From Moorella humiferrea (GTDB lineage: Bacteria > Bacillota > DSM-521 > Neomoorellales > Neomoorellaceae), in contig NZ_CP136419.1 in NCBI RefSeq assembly GCF_039233145.1, positions 1,772,001-1,836,000 of the forward strand: 64,000 nucleotides of DNA, read 5' to 3'. Shown piece by piece: positions 1-8,318 of the stretch. The translations under genes were made by a program, and so were the position numbers. Position 1 is the first letter of the stretch; each line of letters opens with the position of its first letter. The notes beneath the pieces are model-generated. The model was not told where the DNA came from and made no database searches. It saw only the letters and a program-made list of their open reading frames with translations.

Positions 1-658
1 CCTTGGCGGCCGTTTCCGGGTCGTCGATAGTTACCGTAGTTTGGGGTACCATGGCGATTTCGGCGCTCGCAATATTAGCTCCGGCCTCCTCCAGGACCTT
101 TTTTACCTTCTCCATATCTGCGGTAGCCGTCTTGATCTCTATGGCCGCGGGATCGCTGTCATCGACGTCTTCTGCCCCGGCCTCAATGGCCTGCAGGATT
201 ATTTCTTCCCGCTTTTCTCCCACTGGAACTTCAACGGTAATGACCCCTTTGGCGTCAAACATCCAGGCCACACAACCGCTTTCTCCCAAACTGCCGCCGT
301 TGCGGGAAAAAATATAGCGGATTTCTGAAGCCGTGCGGTTACGATTGTCTGTTGCGATATTTAACAGCATAGCTACGCCGCCGGGACCGTACCCCTCATA
401 AACCATCTCTTCATACGCCGCACCTTCTAGTTCTCCGGTACCCCTCATTATGGCCCGCTGAATATTATCATTGGGCATATTTACTTCCTTGGCCCGGGCT
501 ATGGCCGCCTTCAAGCGCGGATTGCCTTCCGGATCGCCACCGCCCTGCCGGGCGGCGATAATAATCTCCCGGGCAATTTTGGTAAAAAGGCGTCCGCGTT
601 TCTCATCCATTTTGGCTTTGCGGTGCTTTATATTAGCCCACTTGGAATGGCCAGACAT
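1..658 (-). CDS. yebC: YebC/PmpR-family regulator, 3' end cut by window edge
   Basis: Partial gene read on the minus strand; about 219 residues are visible of a family usually near 245-250. The protein opens MSGHSKWANIKHRKAKMDEK, the signature start of YebC/PmpR/TACO1 proteins, and continues with NMPNDNIQRAI and YEGYGPGGVA, both typical of the family. A strong AGGAAAGGGGGG Shine-Dalgarno lies about 6 bases before the ATG at 658. Family members are cytoplasmic DNA-binding regulators and, in newer work, translation factors that relieve ribosome stalling; which role applies here cannot be told from sequence. The C-terminal end lies outside the window. Confidence 0.95.
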   Translation of the reverse strand, partial: MSGHSKWANIKHRKAKMDEKRGRLFTKIAREIIIAARQGGGDPEGNPRLKAAIARAKEVNMPNDNIQRAIMRGTGELEGAAYEEMVYEGYGPGGVAMLLNIATDNRNRTASEIRYIFSRNGGSLGESGCVAWMFDAKGVITVEVPVGEKREEIILQAIEAGAEDVDDSDPAAIEIKTATADMEKVKKVLEEAGANIASAEIAMVPQTTVTIDDPETAAK

Positions 659-775
659 CCTTTGCCCCCCTTTCCTTAAGCTGCCGTCAAAATTCTAGCA
701 TATAATCCTCCAATTAAGCAATAAGCCCCCGGCATTCCTGGTATATATTACCTCGCCAAAGACGTAAGTTTTATG

Positions 776-804
776 TTAACTTTCTGCCTGTAATATGATA
801 GAAT
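776..804 (+). promoter_or_regulatory. Candidate sigma-A promoter of the CAP-domain gene
   Basis: A -35-like TTAACT (776-781) is followed after 17 bases by a -10-like TAGAAT (799-804). It lies about 90 bases before the TTG start at 895, and no other promoter-like pair is obvious in the 659-894 gap. Position and spacing are good, the -35 match is only moderate. Confidence 0.4.
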
Positions 805-826
805 TCATACAGTAACTTTTTCACCG

Positions 827-882
827 CCGCGATCACTAGGGGAGGTGAGTTGTTGTTATCGCGGATGGTAGGAAAAAAATAG
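827..882 (+). other. Leader hairpin and possible mini-ORF
   Basis: CCGCGAT (827-833) can pair with ATCGCGG (858-864). Inside the hairpin is a very strong Shine-Dalgarno, GGGGAGGTGAG, not attached to the annotated gene. It could serve a 10-codon ORF starting TTG at 850 (stop TAG 880-882) or an 8-codon ORF starting GTG at 845 that contains two adjacent Cys codons. The true gene has a separate GGGGGG just before its TTG at 895. This may be a leader peptide or only a leftover ribosome-binding site. Confidence 0.3.
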
Positions 883-894
883 GGGGGAATTATT

Positions 895-1539
895 TTGCGG
901 TTTAAGGTTAAAATTCCGACCGCATATTTAATTGCCTGCCTCGTCGTCACCGTTTTAGTTTTAACCTTCGCACCCCTTCCACCGGTGCAAGCCGCCACTT
1001 ACAGCGGTAACTATTATGCCTTCCATTTTGCACCACTAAAATATTTATACTCTAGATATGCTCAACCGCAGCCGGCACCGCTGCCTGCCCCGGCACCAAA
1101 ACCGGTACCAGTTCCGGCTCCGCAGCCTGAACCGCAGAACGAAAACTATCAGCTCCATGAGTTTGAACAGAAAGTCGTCGATTTGGTCAATGCCGAACGC
1201 GCCAAAGCCGGACTAAAACCCCTGACTTTAGACATACAGCTGGCCAGGGTAGCACGTCTCAAGGCCGAAGACATGCGGGACAATAATTACTTCAGCCACG
1301 AATCGCCCACCTACGGTTCTTTTTTCACCATGTTGCAGAAATTCGGCATTACTTACCGCACCGCCGGTGAAAACATCGCCGCCGGTTATCAGACGCCGGA
1401 GGCAGTGGTCGCAGCCTGGATGGGCAGTCCTGGTCATCGCAATAACATTTTAAATCCTAATTTCACCTCCATCGGCGTCGGCTATACGATGGGCGGCAGT
1501 TACCGGAACTATTGGGTTCAGCTGTTTATCGGCAAATAG
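895..1539 (+). CDS. Secreted CAP-domain (SCP/PR1, YkwD-type) protein
   Basis: A 214-residue protein starting at TTG, preceded by GGGGGG. Residues about 1-33 form a signal peptide (basic MRFKVK, hydrophobic core, VQA-A cleavage-like site). Residues about 55-85 are a Pro/Ala-rich linker of PAPxPxP repeats that probably spans the cell wall. From about residue 88 to the end is a CAP domain with VDLVNAERAKAGLKPL, NNYFSHESPTYG, GENIAAGY, MGSPGHRNNILNP and a C-terminal YWVQLFIGK, all hallmarks of the bacterial YkwD/SpoIVB-associated CAP group. Family members are exported and often linked to spores or the cell wall; their biochemical role is unsettled. The gene stands alone between a leader and a bidirectional terminator. 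Confidence 0.9.
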   Translation: MRFKVKIPTAYLIACLVVTVLVLTFAPLPPVQAATYSGNYYAFHFAPLKYLYSRYAQPQPAPLPAPAPKPVPVPAPQPEPQNENYQLHEFEQKVVDLVNAERAKAGLKPLTLDIQLARVARLKAEDMRDNNYFSHESPTYGSFFTMLQKFGITYRTAGENIAAGYQTPEAVVAAWMGSPGHRNNILNPNFTSIGVGYTMGGSYRNYWVQLFIGK

Positions 1540-1541
1540 TT

Positions 1542-1591
1542 AAGAACAAAAGCCCCTTTTAATCACGGCGGTTAAAAGGGGCTGTTCTTTT
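1542..1591. terminator. Bidirectional terminator between CAP gene and cysK
   Basis: AGCCCCTTTTAA (1551-1562) pairs with TTAAAAGGGGCT (1572-1583). The stem is extended by AAGAACA/GTTCTT flanks and ends in a T tract on each strand. It lies between convergent genes and overlaps the cysK stop codon. Confidence 0.85.
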
Positions 1592-2510
1592 ATGCCATTT
1601 TAAAGAGTTCGGTGCTCAAATAACGTTCGCCCGTATCGGGGGCGATGACCAGTACTTTTTTTCCTCGTCCCAGGGTCCTGGCCACCTGCAGGGCGGCATA
1701 TACTGCCGCACCGGAAGATATGCCTACCAGCAGACCTTCCTTCCGCGCCAGATTCCTGGCAGTCATGATGGCGTCTTCATTGGAAACGGTTATGATTTCA
1801 TCGAGTAAATCCGTGCGAAGAACCGACGGTACAAAACCGGCCCCGATGCCTTGAATTTTATGGGGACCGGGCCTGCCTCCGGAAAGGACGGGTGAAGCAG
1901 CCGGTTCCACGGCAATTATCTTTATACCCGGAATTTCCCTTTTTAGAACTTCGCCGACGCCGGTAATGGTCCCACCTGTACCCACTCCGGCCACAAAGGC
2001 ATCCAGCTCCTTACCCATTTGCTCCAGGATCTCCCGGGCGGTGGTACGACGGTGGATTTCAGGATTGGCCGGGTTCTCAAACTGCTGAGGCATAAAATAA
2101 TCGGGATTTTCCCGGACCAGCTCCTGGGCCTTTTCCACGGCGCCTTTCATACCCAAATGCCCCGGGGTAAGAATAAATTCCGCGCCATAAGCCGCCAGGA
2201 GCTTGCGCCGCTCAATGCTCATGGTTTCCGGCATGACAATGATTAAACGATAGCCGCGAACGGCGGCGATCATGGCCAAACCTATTCCGGTGTTCCCGCT
2301 GGTCGGTTCTACAATGGTGGACCCCGGTTTAAGCCTGCCTTCCGCCTCCGCGGCTTCCACCATACCGAGGGCTATCCTGTCCTTCACACTGGCCCCGGGG
2401 TTAAAATATTCCAGTTTTACATACACGTCCGCCCCGTTTTCCGCCAGGCGCTGCAGCTTCACCACCGGTGTCTTGCCAATCAACCTGGTAATGTCGTCGG
2501 CTATCTGCAT
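1590..2510 (-). CDS. cysK: Cysteine synthase A (O-acetylserine sulfhydrylase)
   Basis: A 306-residue PLP enzyme that makes L-cysteine from O-acetylserine and sulfide in the cytoplasm. The PLP lysine is in [11 protein letters not shown], followed by the substrate loop [15 protein letters not shown], the glycine-rich cofactor loop [12 protein letters not shown] and the C-terminal [13 protein letters not shown]. Length is normal for CysK. The open frame extends to 2540, but TACGGAGGA sits right before ATGACC-ATG, giving 6-base spacing to the ATG at 2510, so [15 protein letters not shown] is the likely N-terminus. Monocistronic; it ends in the shared terminator. No regulatory motif such as a T-box or S-box was recognised upstream. 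Confidence 0.95.
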   Translation of the reverse strand: MQIADDITRLIGKTPVVKLQRLAENGADVYVKLEYFNPGASVKDRIALGMVEAAEAEGRLKPGSTIVEPTSGNTGIGLAMIAAVRGYRLIIVMPETMSIERRKLLAAYGAEFILTPGHLGMKGAVEKAQELVRENPDYFMPQQFENPANPEIHRRTTAREILEQMGKELDAFVAGVGTGGTITGVGEVLKREIPGIKIIAVEPAASPVLSGGRPGPHKIQGIGAGFVPSVLRTDLLDEIITVSNEDAIMTARNLARKEGLLVGISSGAAVYAALQVARTLGRGKKVLVIAPDTGERYLSTELFKMA

Positions 2511-2588
2511 GGTCATTCCTCCGTAAATTATAGTTTTCATATCGGAATTTATTATATTTTAATCCCCGGTTAAAGTCCCTGTCAAGAG

Positions 2589-2628
2589 AAAAGCCACTGC
2601 CTATCTCAAAGATTATTGCAGTGGCTTA
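2589..2628 (-). terminator. Terminator after the CooT-like gene
   Basis: AAGCCACTGC (2591-2600) pairs with GCAGTGGCTT (2618-2627). On the minus strand the stem is followed by TTTTCTCTT. It sits just downstream of the DUF3842/CooT-like pair and upstream of cysK. Confidence 0.75.
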
Positions 2629-2655
2629 AAAGGATGCCCGATAATTAATATCGGG

Positions 2656-2847
2656 TTATATGGCTTCGAGGAAGATTTTGTGATCGACCAGGGCCATTTC
2701 TTTAATGCGCGCACGGAAGATTTTCTTTTTGCCAAAAATATCTTCCATAAGGATGCCGTCTTCCCGGGGAATAATACGGTCAACGTTTTCAAACACCAGC
2801 TCTTCTTCTCCACCTTCTTTCAAGAAGTAGGCGTTGGCCTCACACAT
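2656..2847 (-). CDS. CooT-like small protein
   Basis: A 63-residue protein beginning MCEANAYFL. CooT family members begin MC, and that Cys2 takes part in Ni(II) binding in the characterised Rhodospirillum rubrum protein; they are small dimeric nickel-binding accessory proteins associated with CO dehydrogenase. The rest (VFENVDRIIPREDGILMEDI, then IKEMALVDHKIFLE) fits the CooT/RNA-binding-like small fold. The frame continues 7 codons upstream, but AAGGAGG within that extension is the Shine-Dalgarno for the ATG at 2847. The start overlaps the end of the DUF3842 gene by 8 bases, so the two are translationally coupled. The nickel role here is inferred from family resemblance; cooS itself is not adjacent. 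Confidence 0.75.
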   Translation of the reverse strand: MCEANAYFLKEGGEEELVFENVDRIIPREDGILMEDIFGKKKIFRARIKEMALVDHKIFLEAI

Positions 2848-3271
2848 CTCTGCGGCAACCTCCTTCACAAAAGGTTTTTAGACGCCTCGCAAGGGCGTCG
2901 ATCAAATGGGGCAGGGGCTCAGGCGTTACACCGATTATCTCAACGCCGGCCTTGTTTATAGGGAGCAGAAATTTGCGCGCCGGACTGGCGGCGATGGCCG
3001 CCGCTACGGCCGGCGTCACTTCCCCGAGCATGGCATCGGCGAGGATAATCGCCACCGAACCGGTTATGGCGTCCACCCGGGGAGCGTTATAGATAATGGC
3101 CCGTTCTCCGGTCGCTCCTTCATTGGCTCCGGCTTTTAACATGGCCACTGTCGCGGCCGCATTGGTCCCCAGGGCCAGGATTTCTACTTCCGGGTCCAGT
3201 TCTTCCCTGAGTTTAATGGTGATATGCCTGCCGATGCCGCCTCCCTGACCGTCCACTACGGCTATACGCAG
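2840..3271 (-). CDS. DUF3842 family protein, probable CTG start
   Basis: About 143 residues. The N-terminus RIAVVDGQGGGIGRHI is a Rossmann-like nucleotide-binding start, and the rest (EILALGTNAAATVAMLKAGA, then LGEVTPAVAAAIAAS and KAGVEIIGVTPEPLPHLIDA) matches the DUF3842 family, whose function is unknown. In-frame GTG at 3322 would give 17 extra residues, but it lies inside a terminator-like stem and has no Shine-Dalgarno. CTG at 3271 has AGGGAGTG 8 bases upstream and gives the canonical LRIAVVDGQGGGIG start. Operon partner of the CooT-like gene. The function is not known to me, though the pairing may tie it to metal or CODH physiology. Confidence 0.8.
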   Translation of the reverse strand: MRIAVVDGQGGGIGRHITIKLREELDPEVEILALGTNAAATVAMLKAGANEGATGERAIIYNAPRVDAITGSVAIILADAMLGEVTPAVAAAIAASPARKFLLPINKAGVEIIGVTPEPLPHLIDALARRLKTFCEGGCRRDV

Positions 3272-3301
3272 ATAAAAATCACTCCCTGGAGAAAATGTAT
3301 C

Positions 3302-3394
3302 AAAAATGTAAAAAAGGGCCACTGAGAACCTTGTCGACTCCAGTGTCGACTCCGACCTCCTCGTGGCCTTCCATCCAGCGCGGTCTCCACACCG
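3302..3394 (-). terminator. Terminator/attenuator-like structured element before DUF3842 gene
   Basis: Read on the minus strand: a small hairpin GCGGT-GTGGAG-ACCGC, then GGCCAC (3368-3363) pairing with GTGGCC (3322-3317). Nested inside is a GTCGAC-ACTGGA-GTCGAC hairpin, and the outer stem is followed by CTTTTTTACATTTTT. A GC-rich closing stem plus a U tract is a classic intrinsic terminator. It ends about 30 bases before the likely CTG start of the DUF3842 gene, so it may end yunB transcripts, attenuate the next operon, or both. No known riboswitch class was recognised. Confidence 0.55.
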
Positions 3395-3452
3395 CTTTAG
3401 TATTTATTATTCGCCCTTAAATCTCCGATTCCTTCCTGGGGTTGCTAAAATT

Positions 3453-4121
3453 TTAAAATTGGGGTGTCCGCAAGATTCCCTTTAATAACTCGGAACTCAG
3501 GGAGATATAGGTCTGCGGTACGGGGCCCACGATTATTGCTTCGGCCACCGGTATAGTGGCGGTAACAAAAACGTCCTTTTTAAACAAAGGCGCTATTACC
3601 TGAACTTCGCTTTCCACATGAAGATAAATTCGGTGGCGCGTCTGGTTGATGCCGGCCGCTTCAAAAGTATCCCCTATGTCGACGTTGACGGTTCCCATAG
3701 GGATAAAGCGCAGGGGCACCGGCGGCCCGTAGGCGGCCAGCAATTTCATCCCCAGGATCTGGCCTAAGGGTAGATAATAGGTCTTGCTTTTTAGCTGGGT
3801 CAGGCGTTCCTGAATGGCCAGTTGGGCCTCGGCCTGAAGGCGGCTGATGCTTAAGGCGTCGGCCTGCATGAAAACTATTTGCCCGTTGCCGCTTTCCGGT
3901 TTAATCAAGTTGTTATAATTTACCTGGCCGGTTATTTTATCTAAAACAGCCCCCTGAATAGCGTCGGTGGCCGTCCACCGGGCCTGGGCATCGGCAATCC
4001 TCTCCATGGCCAGGTGCAGGCGCCATTCCAGCAGAGTAAGGAACACCAGCCCTGCCGCCACGGCTAGAAATACCGGCCCCAACGGTCGCCAACGCCCCGG
4101 CCGCCGCCACCGCCGCCGCAA
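3453..4121 (-). CDS. yunB: Sporulation protein YunB
   Basis: A 222-residue protein with a basic N-terminus (MRRRWRRPGRWR), one membrane helix at residues about 14-33, and an extracytoplasmic domain. ATDAIQGAV, YNNLIKPESGNGQIVFMQ and the C-terminal TATIPVAEAIIVGPVPQTYISL match YunB, a sigma-E-dependent sporulation protein of Bacillus and Clostridia. It probably starts at TTG 4121, with GGGGGTGG six bases upstream; other frames here give no homologous protein. Its presence supports a spore former. No clear sigma-E promoter could be assigned. Confidence 0.85.
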   Translation of the reverse strand: MRRRWRRPGRWRPLGPVFLAVAAGLVFLTLLEWRLHLAMERIADAQARWTATDAIQGAVLDKITGQVNYNNLIKPESGNGQIVFMQADALSISRLQAEAQLAIQERLTQLKSKTYYLPLGQILGMKLLAAYGPPVPLRFIPMGTVNVDIGDTFEAAGINQTRHRIYLHVESEVQVIAPLFKKDVFVTATIPVAEAIIVGPVPQTYISLSSELLKGILRTPQF

Positions 4122-4187
4122 AGCATACCACCCCCATATAGAAGTATACTCCCGGGGCGGTTAAAATGTGAAAATCTTTTATGAGCT

Positions 4188-5405
4188 TTAACCGCGGCGC
4201 AGGCGTACAAATTTGCGTTTACCGGCCTTAAGAACCGCACCGTCCCGAACTACTAACTCGGCATCGGGGTCGTCCAAACGTTGACCGTCAATTCTTACGG
4301 CCCCCTGGCGGATCAGACGCCGGGCTTCACTTGTACTGGGTGCTAATCCGGCCTGAACCATTAACCGCGGTAACCAAATTTGCGTCTCTTTAACCTCAAC
4401 CTCCGGTATGTCCTGCGGCAGGTCGCCCAATTGAAAAACTTTGCGGAATTCCTCTTCTGCCTCCAGGGCCGCAGCTTCGCCGTGGTAGAGGCCCACTATT
4501 TCCCGGGCAAGGCGCATCTTCGCGTCCCGCGGGTGCAAAGTGCCATCTGCCAGGCCTTTCCTTATCTCTTCCAGCTCCTCAAGGGAAACTGTGGTCACTA
4601 GCTCAAAATAGGTAAGCATCAGCTCGTCGGGCAAAGACATGGTCTTTCCGTACATCTCTTTCGGCGGTTCATTGATGCCGATATAATTGCCCAGGCTCTT
4701 GCTCATCTTCTGCACTCCGTCAAGCCCGGGCAGAATTGGCATCATGACGGCCACCTGAGGTTCTTGACCGTATTCCCGCTGTAAATGACGGCCCATCAGG
4801 AGGTTGAACTTCTGGTCCGTCCCTCCCAACTCGACGTCGGCGGCCAAGGCGACGGAATCGTAACCCTGCATCAATGGATAAAAGAATTCGTGAACGCTTA
4901 TCGGCCGGTTTTCTTGATAGCGCCGGGCAAAATCTTCCCTTTCCAGCATCCTGGCCACCGTTATTTTTGCCGCCAGTTGAATAACGTCGGTAAAGGTTAA
5001 GTTTGCCAGCCAGCGGCTGTTAAAAGTCACTTCCGTACGGGCCGGATCCAGGACTTTAAAGATCTGCTCCTTATAGGTTTCGGCATTGGCGAGTACTTCT
5101 GCTTCCGAAAGCTGCCGCCTGGTTTCTGATTTGCCGGTAGGGTCTCCGATCCTTCCGGTAAAGTCGCCGATGATAATGATCACCTGATGCCCCAGTTCCT
5201 GAAACTGGCGCAGCTTCTGGAGCACCACAGTATGTCCCAGGTGAATGTCCGGTGCCGTCGGATCCAGACCCAATTTCACCCTTAAAGGTTTTCCCTCCGC
5301 AAGGGAACGCTCCAGCTTATCTTTAAGGTCTTCCTCCGGAATAATTTCTGCCACACCACGACGTATAATCTTAAGCTGTCGCTCTACTTCTCGTTGCAAC
5401 CCCAT
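4188..5405 (-). CDS. tyrS: Tyrosyl-tRNA synthetase
   Basis: About 405 residues, a class I aminoacyl-tRNA synthetase charging tRNA-Tyr. The ATP site [11 protein letters not shown] (HIGH equivalent) is near residue 52, [12 protein letters not shown] is the KMSKS loop, and the C-terminus (LVMQ to FVRLRRG) is an S4-type RNA-binding domain. This arrangement is the TyrRS-2 (TyrZ-like) type. GGAGGAGG directly abuts ATG 5405; TTG at 5399 has better spacing, and an in-frame TTG exists at 5417, so the exact start is uncertain by a few codons. Only about 150 bases separate it from the divergent PBP gene, and no T-box sequence was seen there, unlike pheST in this window. Confidence 0.95.
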   Translation of the reverse strand: MGLQREVERQLKIIRRGVAEIIPEEDLKDKLERSLAEGKPLRVKLGLDPTAPDIHLGHTVVLQKLRQFQELGHQVIIIIGDFTGRIGDPTGKSETRRQLSEAEVLANAETYKEQIFKVLDPARTEVTFNSRWLANLTFTDVIQLAAKITVARMLEREDFARRYQENRPISVHEFFYPLMQGYDSVALAADVELGGTDQKFNLLMGRHLQREYGQEPQVAVMMPILPGLDGVQKMSKSLGNYIGINEPPKEMYGKTMSLPDELMLTYFELVTTVSLEELEEIRKGLADGTLHPRDAKMRLAREIVGLYHGEAAALEAEEEFRKVFQLGDLPQDIPEVEVKETQIWLPRLMVQAGLAPSTSEARRLIRQGAVRIDGQRLDDPDAELVVRDGAVLKAGKRKFVRLRRG

Positions 5406-5564
5406 CCTCCTCCACAACTCGGCTCTCTACTTTAAAGTTACTAAAAAAAATAACAGACCCGTTTAAGTTTAACATAAGCCATGACCGGCCTTCAAGCTCT
5501 TATCATTCCCCTGGGGGGAAAGCTATGTTATAATAAAAAGGCCGTAAAGGAGGTCATTGGCACG

Positions 5565-8285
5565 ATGACATCCCCTAAAAAACGAAAACGCAAATTAAAC
5601 GTCTTCCGCGTTTTCTTATTGATTTTTTTAGTGTTGGCCGTAACCCTGGCCGGTGCGGGTGTAGGTTTTGCCATCGGCATTATCCGTACCATGCCCGATT
5701 GGCAACCGGACAAACTCCAGCTGGCCATGACCACTTTTATATATGATAAAAATGGCCAGCTGGTCGAAGAGCTGCACGGCGAACAAAACCGCATTGTCGT
5801 CCCCCTGGAAAAAATCCCGAAAGATCTTCAAAACGCCGTCGTGGCCATCGAAGACGCCCGTTTCTACCAGCACCACGGCATTGATCTCAAAGCCATTTTC
5901 CGGGCGTTATGGATCAATTTGCGCAGCGGCGGTATACGCGAAGGCGGCAGCACCATCACCCAGCAGCTGGCCAAAAACGCCTTCATTGAAAATCCAGAGC
6001 GCACTTTACGCCGCAAAATCCAGGAAGCCATTATGGCCATTGAACTGGAACGTATGTATACCAAAGAAGAGATCCTGGAAAATTATCTCAACATCGTCTA
6101 CCTTGGTCCGGGCACCTATGGAGTAGAAGCGGCGTCAAGGTTATATTTCGGCAAATCGGTGTCCGACCTTAATCTTGCCGAAGCGGCCATGCTCGCCGGC
6201 ATAATCCAGAGCCCGGCGAATTACGATCCGCGCCATCACGAAGAAGCCGCCAAAACCCGCCAGGAACAGGTCCTTGACAACATGGTCAAGTACGGTTACA
6301 TCACCCCCGAACAGGCAGAAAAGGCCAAGGCAGAAAAGTTGGAATACCATGAAGCCCCACAAACTAAGACCGAAAAATATCCTTATTTTATAGACGCCGT
6401 TATCGACGAAGCCGGAAGACTGCTGGAAAGTCAGGGAATAGATGCCGCCGAACTTTTCCGGGGCGGCTTGAAAATTTATACTACCCTCGATCCCAAGATT
6501 CAAACCGAGATAGAAAAAGTCTATGCCGATAAAAACAATTTCCCCGCCGGCAGCCCAGACCGGCAGATAGAGAGCGCCATGGTGGTCCTCGATCCCCATA
6601 CGGGTGAAGTGCGCGGCCTTGTCGGCGGAAGAGATTATACCACCAAACGTGGTTTCAACCGGGCCATCCAGGCCGCACGCCAGCCGGGATCGACCATCAA
6701 ACCTTTAGTCGTATACGGCCCGGCCCTGGAAAAGGGATACCCTCCCGCCTTTGTCATCGATGATGTACCTGTTAGTTTTCCCGGCGCATCCAAACCCTTC
6801 ACCCCCGTCAACTACGACGGCCGCTATCGTGGCCTTATCAGCATGCGGGAGGCCATTCGTTGGTCGGTTAATATTCCCGCCGTCAAAATGCTCAATACCA
6901 TCGGTATTGAAACGGGGTATGAATTCGGCCGCCGTCTGGGTCTGCCCTTAAAGCCCGAAGACAAAAACTTATCCCTGGCTCTGGGAGGCCTGACCACGGG
7001 GGTATCCCCCCTGCAGATGGCGGGGGCCTACGGGGCCTTCGCCAACCAGGGGATCTACATTGCACCCCATTTTGTCACCAGGATAACTGATCGCAACGAT
7101 CGGGATTTAATCGTCAACAAACCCCAGCGCCAAGAAGTCATGAGCGAACAGGTCGCTTACCTGATGACCGATATGCTGGAAACAGTGGTCAGGTCCGGCA
7201 CCGGTACGAATGCCCAGATCGGCCGGCCGGCTGCAGGTAAAACGGGTACCACCTCCCTGCCGGACACACCTGAATACCGTGGACTTAAAGGAGAAAAGGA
7301 TGCTTGGTTTGTCGGCTATACACCTGAACTGGTGGCCGCCGTATGGATGGGTTATGATCAGACGGACCCCAAACATTATCTAAAAAACGTCGCCGGCGGC
7401 GGTTACCCGGCACTAATTTGGAAAAAGGTGATCAGCGCCGCTTTAAAGGATCAGCCGGTACAAGATTTCCCGCGGCCGGCCGGCATAATTTATGCCGACG
7501 TCGATGCCAAATCAGGCCTTTTACCAAGCGAGTTGACGCCCAAGGAATTTATAGTTAAAGAAATTTTTACCCAGAATATGTTGCCGACAAAGGTTTCCGA
7601 CGTATGGGTGCAGGCCCAAGTCTGTGTAACTACAGGCCAACTGGCTTCCCCCAACTGTCCGGATGTTAAGACGGGTGTCTTTTTAAAACGTCCCGACAAC
7701 TACAGCGGTTCGATAAAGCCCGAAGATGCCTATTTGGAAGCACCTACGGTGGTCTGCACCCTCCACGGCGGCGCCGGCAATGGAAAACAAGGATTGGTAA
7801 GCATCTGTACCGATCCGCGCCATGGGGCCGAACTTTTTTTGGCTAATATACCGAAAAAGGGAGAAGAAGGGGGTTGCCCACCCCAATACGTTAAACAAGT
7901 GGAACTGCCGCCGGAGAAAATCCCCACCAGGTATTGCAATCTGCCCGACCATCAATTGACAAAAAAAACATCGGGTTCGGCAAATGAAGAAACGGGCCCT
8001 CCTGCACCAAGCTTAACGGCCCGCCTGGAAGTAGGGCCCAACGTTAGCGAGCCCAAAGTCGTCTTGCAATGGGAATTCCCCGCAGGAGAAGGCTATCTTT
8101 TTTCCATTGAACGCAGCAGTCAGGGCACCGGCCGGCGAAGCCTGGCCATCGTTAGGGATACCACTTATACTGACACCGGCGTCAAGCCCGGTTTTACCTA
8201 TCGATACCGGGTAATTGCCCTTGATGAGAAAAGCAATTTAAGCACGCCTTCCAATGAAGTAACCATTGCCATCCCCAAAAAATAG
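5565..8285 (+). CDS. Class A penicillin-binding protein with C-terminal FnIII-like domain
   Basis: A 906-residue bifunctional cell-wall synthase (PBP1A type). Basic N-terminus (SPKKRKRKLN), one membrane helix at about residues 14-40, a GT51 glycosyltransferase domain with EDARFYQHHGIDLKAIF (catalytic Glu near residue 96) and GGSTITQQLAKNAF, then a transpeptidase domain with QPGSTIKP (catalytic Ser near 376), SVNIPAVKM (SxN) and KTGTTSLPD. The C-terminal 80 residues look like a fibronectin type III module ending YRYRVIALDEKSNLSTPSNEV. The start at 5565 is set by AAAGGAGG; the frame opens earlier at 5481. A -10-like TATAAT is at 5529-5534, but the -35 is poor. It acts outside the membrane in peptidoglycan polymerisation and crosslinking. 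Confidence 0.95.
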   Translation: MTSPKKRKRKLNVFRVFLLIFLVLAVTLAGAGVGFAIGIIRTMPDWQPDKLQLAMTTFIYDKNGQLVEELHGEQNRIVVPLEKIPKDLQNAVVAIEDARFYQHHGIDLKAIFRALWINLRSGGIREGGSTITQQLAKNAFIENPERTLRRKIQEAIMAIELERMYTKEEILENYLNIVYLGPGTYGVEAASRLYFGKSVSDLNLAEAAMLAGIIQSPANYDPRHHEEAAKTRQEQVLDNMVKYGYITPEQAEKAKAEKLEYHEAPQTKTEKYPYFIDAVIDEAGRLLESQGIDAAELFRGGLKIYTTLDPKIQTEIEKVYADKNNFPAGSPDRQIESAMVVLDPHTGEVRGLVGGRDYTTKRGFNRAIQAARQPGSTIKPLVVYGPALEKGYPPAFVIDDVPVSFPGASKPFTPVNYDGRYRGLISMREAIRWSVNIPAVKMLNTIGIETGYEFGRRLGLPLKPEDKNLSLALGGLTTGVSPLQMAGAYGAFANQGIYIAPHFVTRITDRNDRDLIVNKPQRQEVMSEQVAYLMTDMLETVVRSGTGTNAQIGRPAAGKTGTTSLPDTPEYRGLKGEKDAWFVGYTPELVAAVWMGYDQTDPKHYLKNVAGGGYPALIWKKVISAALKDQPVQDFPRPAGIIYADVDAKSGLLPSELTPKEFIVKEIFTQNMLPTKVSDVWVQAQVCVTTGQLASPNCPDVKTGVFLKRPDNYSGSIKPEDAYLEAPTVVCTLHGGAGNGKQGLVSICTDPRHGAELFLANIPKKGEEGGCPPQYVKQVELPPEKIPTRYCNLPDHQLTKKTSGSANEETGPPAPSLTARLEVGPNVSEPKVVLQWEFPAGEGYLFSIERSSQGTGRRSLAIVRDTTYTDTGVKPGFTYRYRVIALDEKSNLSTPSNEVTIAIPKK

Positions 8286-8288
8286 ATT

Positions 8289-8318
8289 AGACCCCGGGCC
8301 TTCGACCCGGGGTTTTTT
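8289..8318. terminator. Bidirectional terminator between PBP gene and mutS2
   Basis: ACCCCGGG (8291-8298) pairs with CCCGGGGT (8306-8313) around a short CCTTCGA loop and is followed by TTTTTT. The hairpin lies between convergent genes, with the mutS2 stop codon directly after the T tract. Confidence 0.9.

Noticed and set aside
3272-3435. Small ORF reading through the leader of the DUF3842 gene
   Set aside because: No ribosome-binding site and it coincides with stem-forming sequence; the peptide shows no resemblance to a family.
5406-5564. T-box leader for tyrS
   Set aside because: The gap to the divergent PBP gene is too short and lacks the GGTGG-type T-box sequence.
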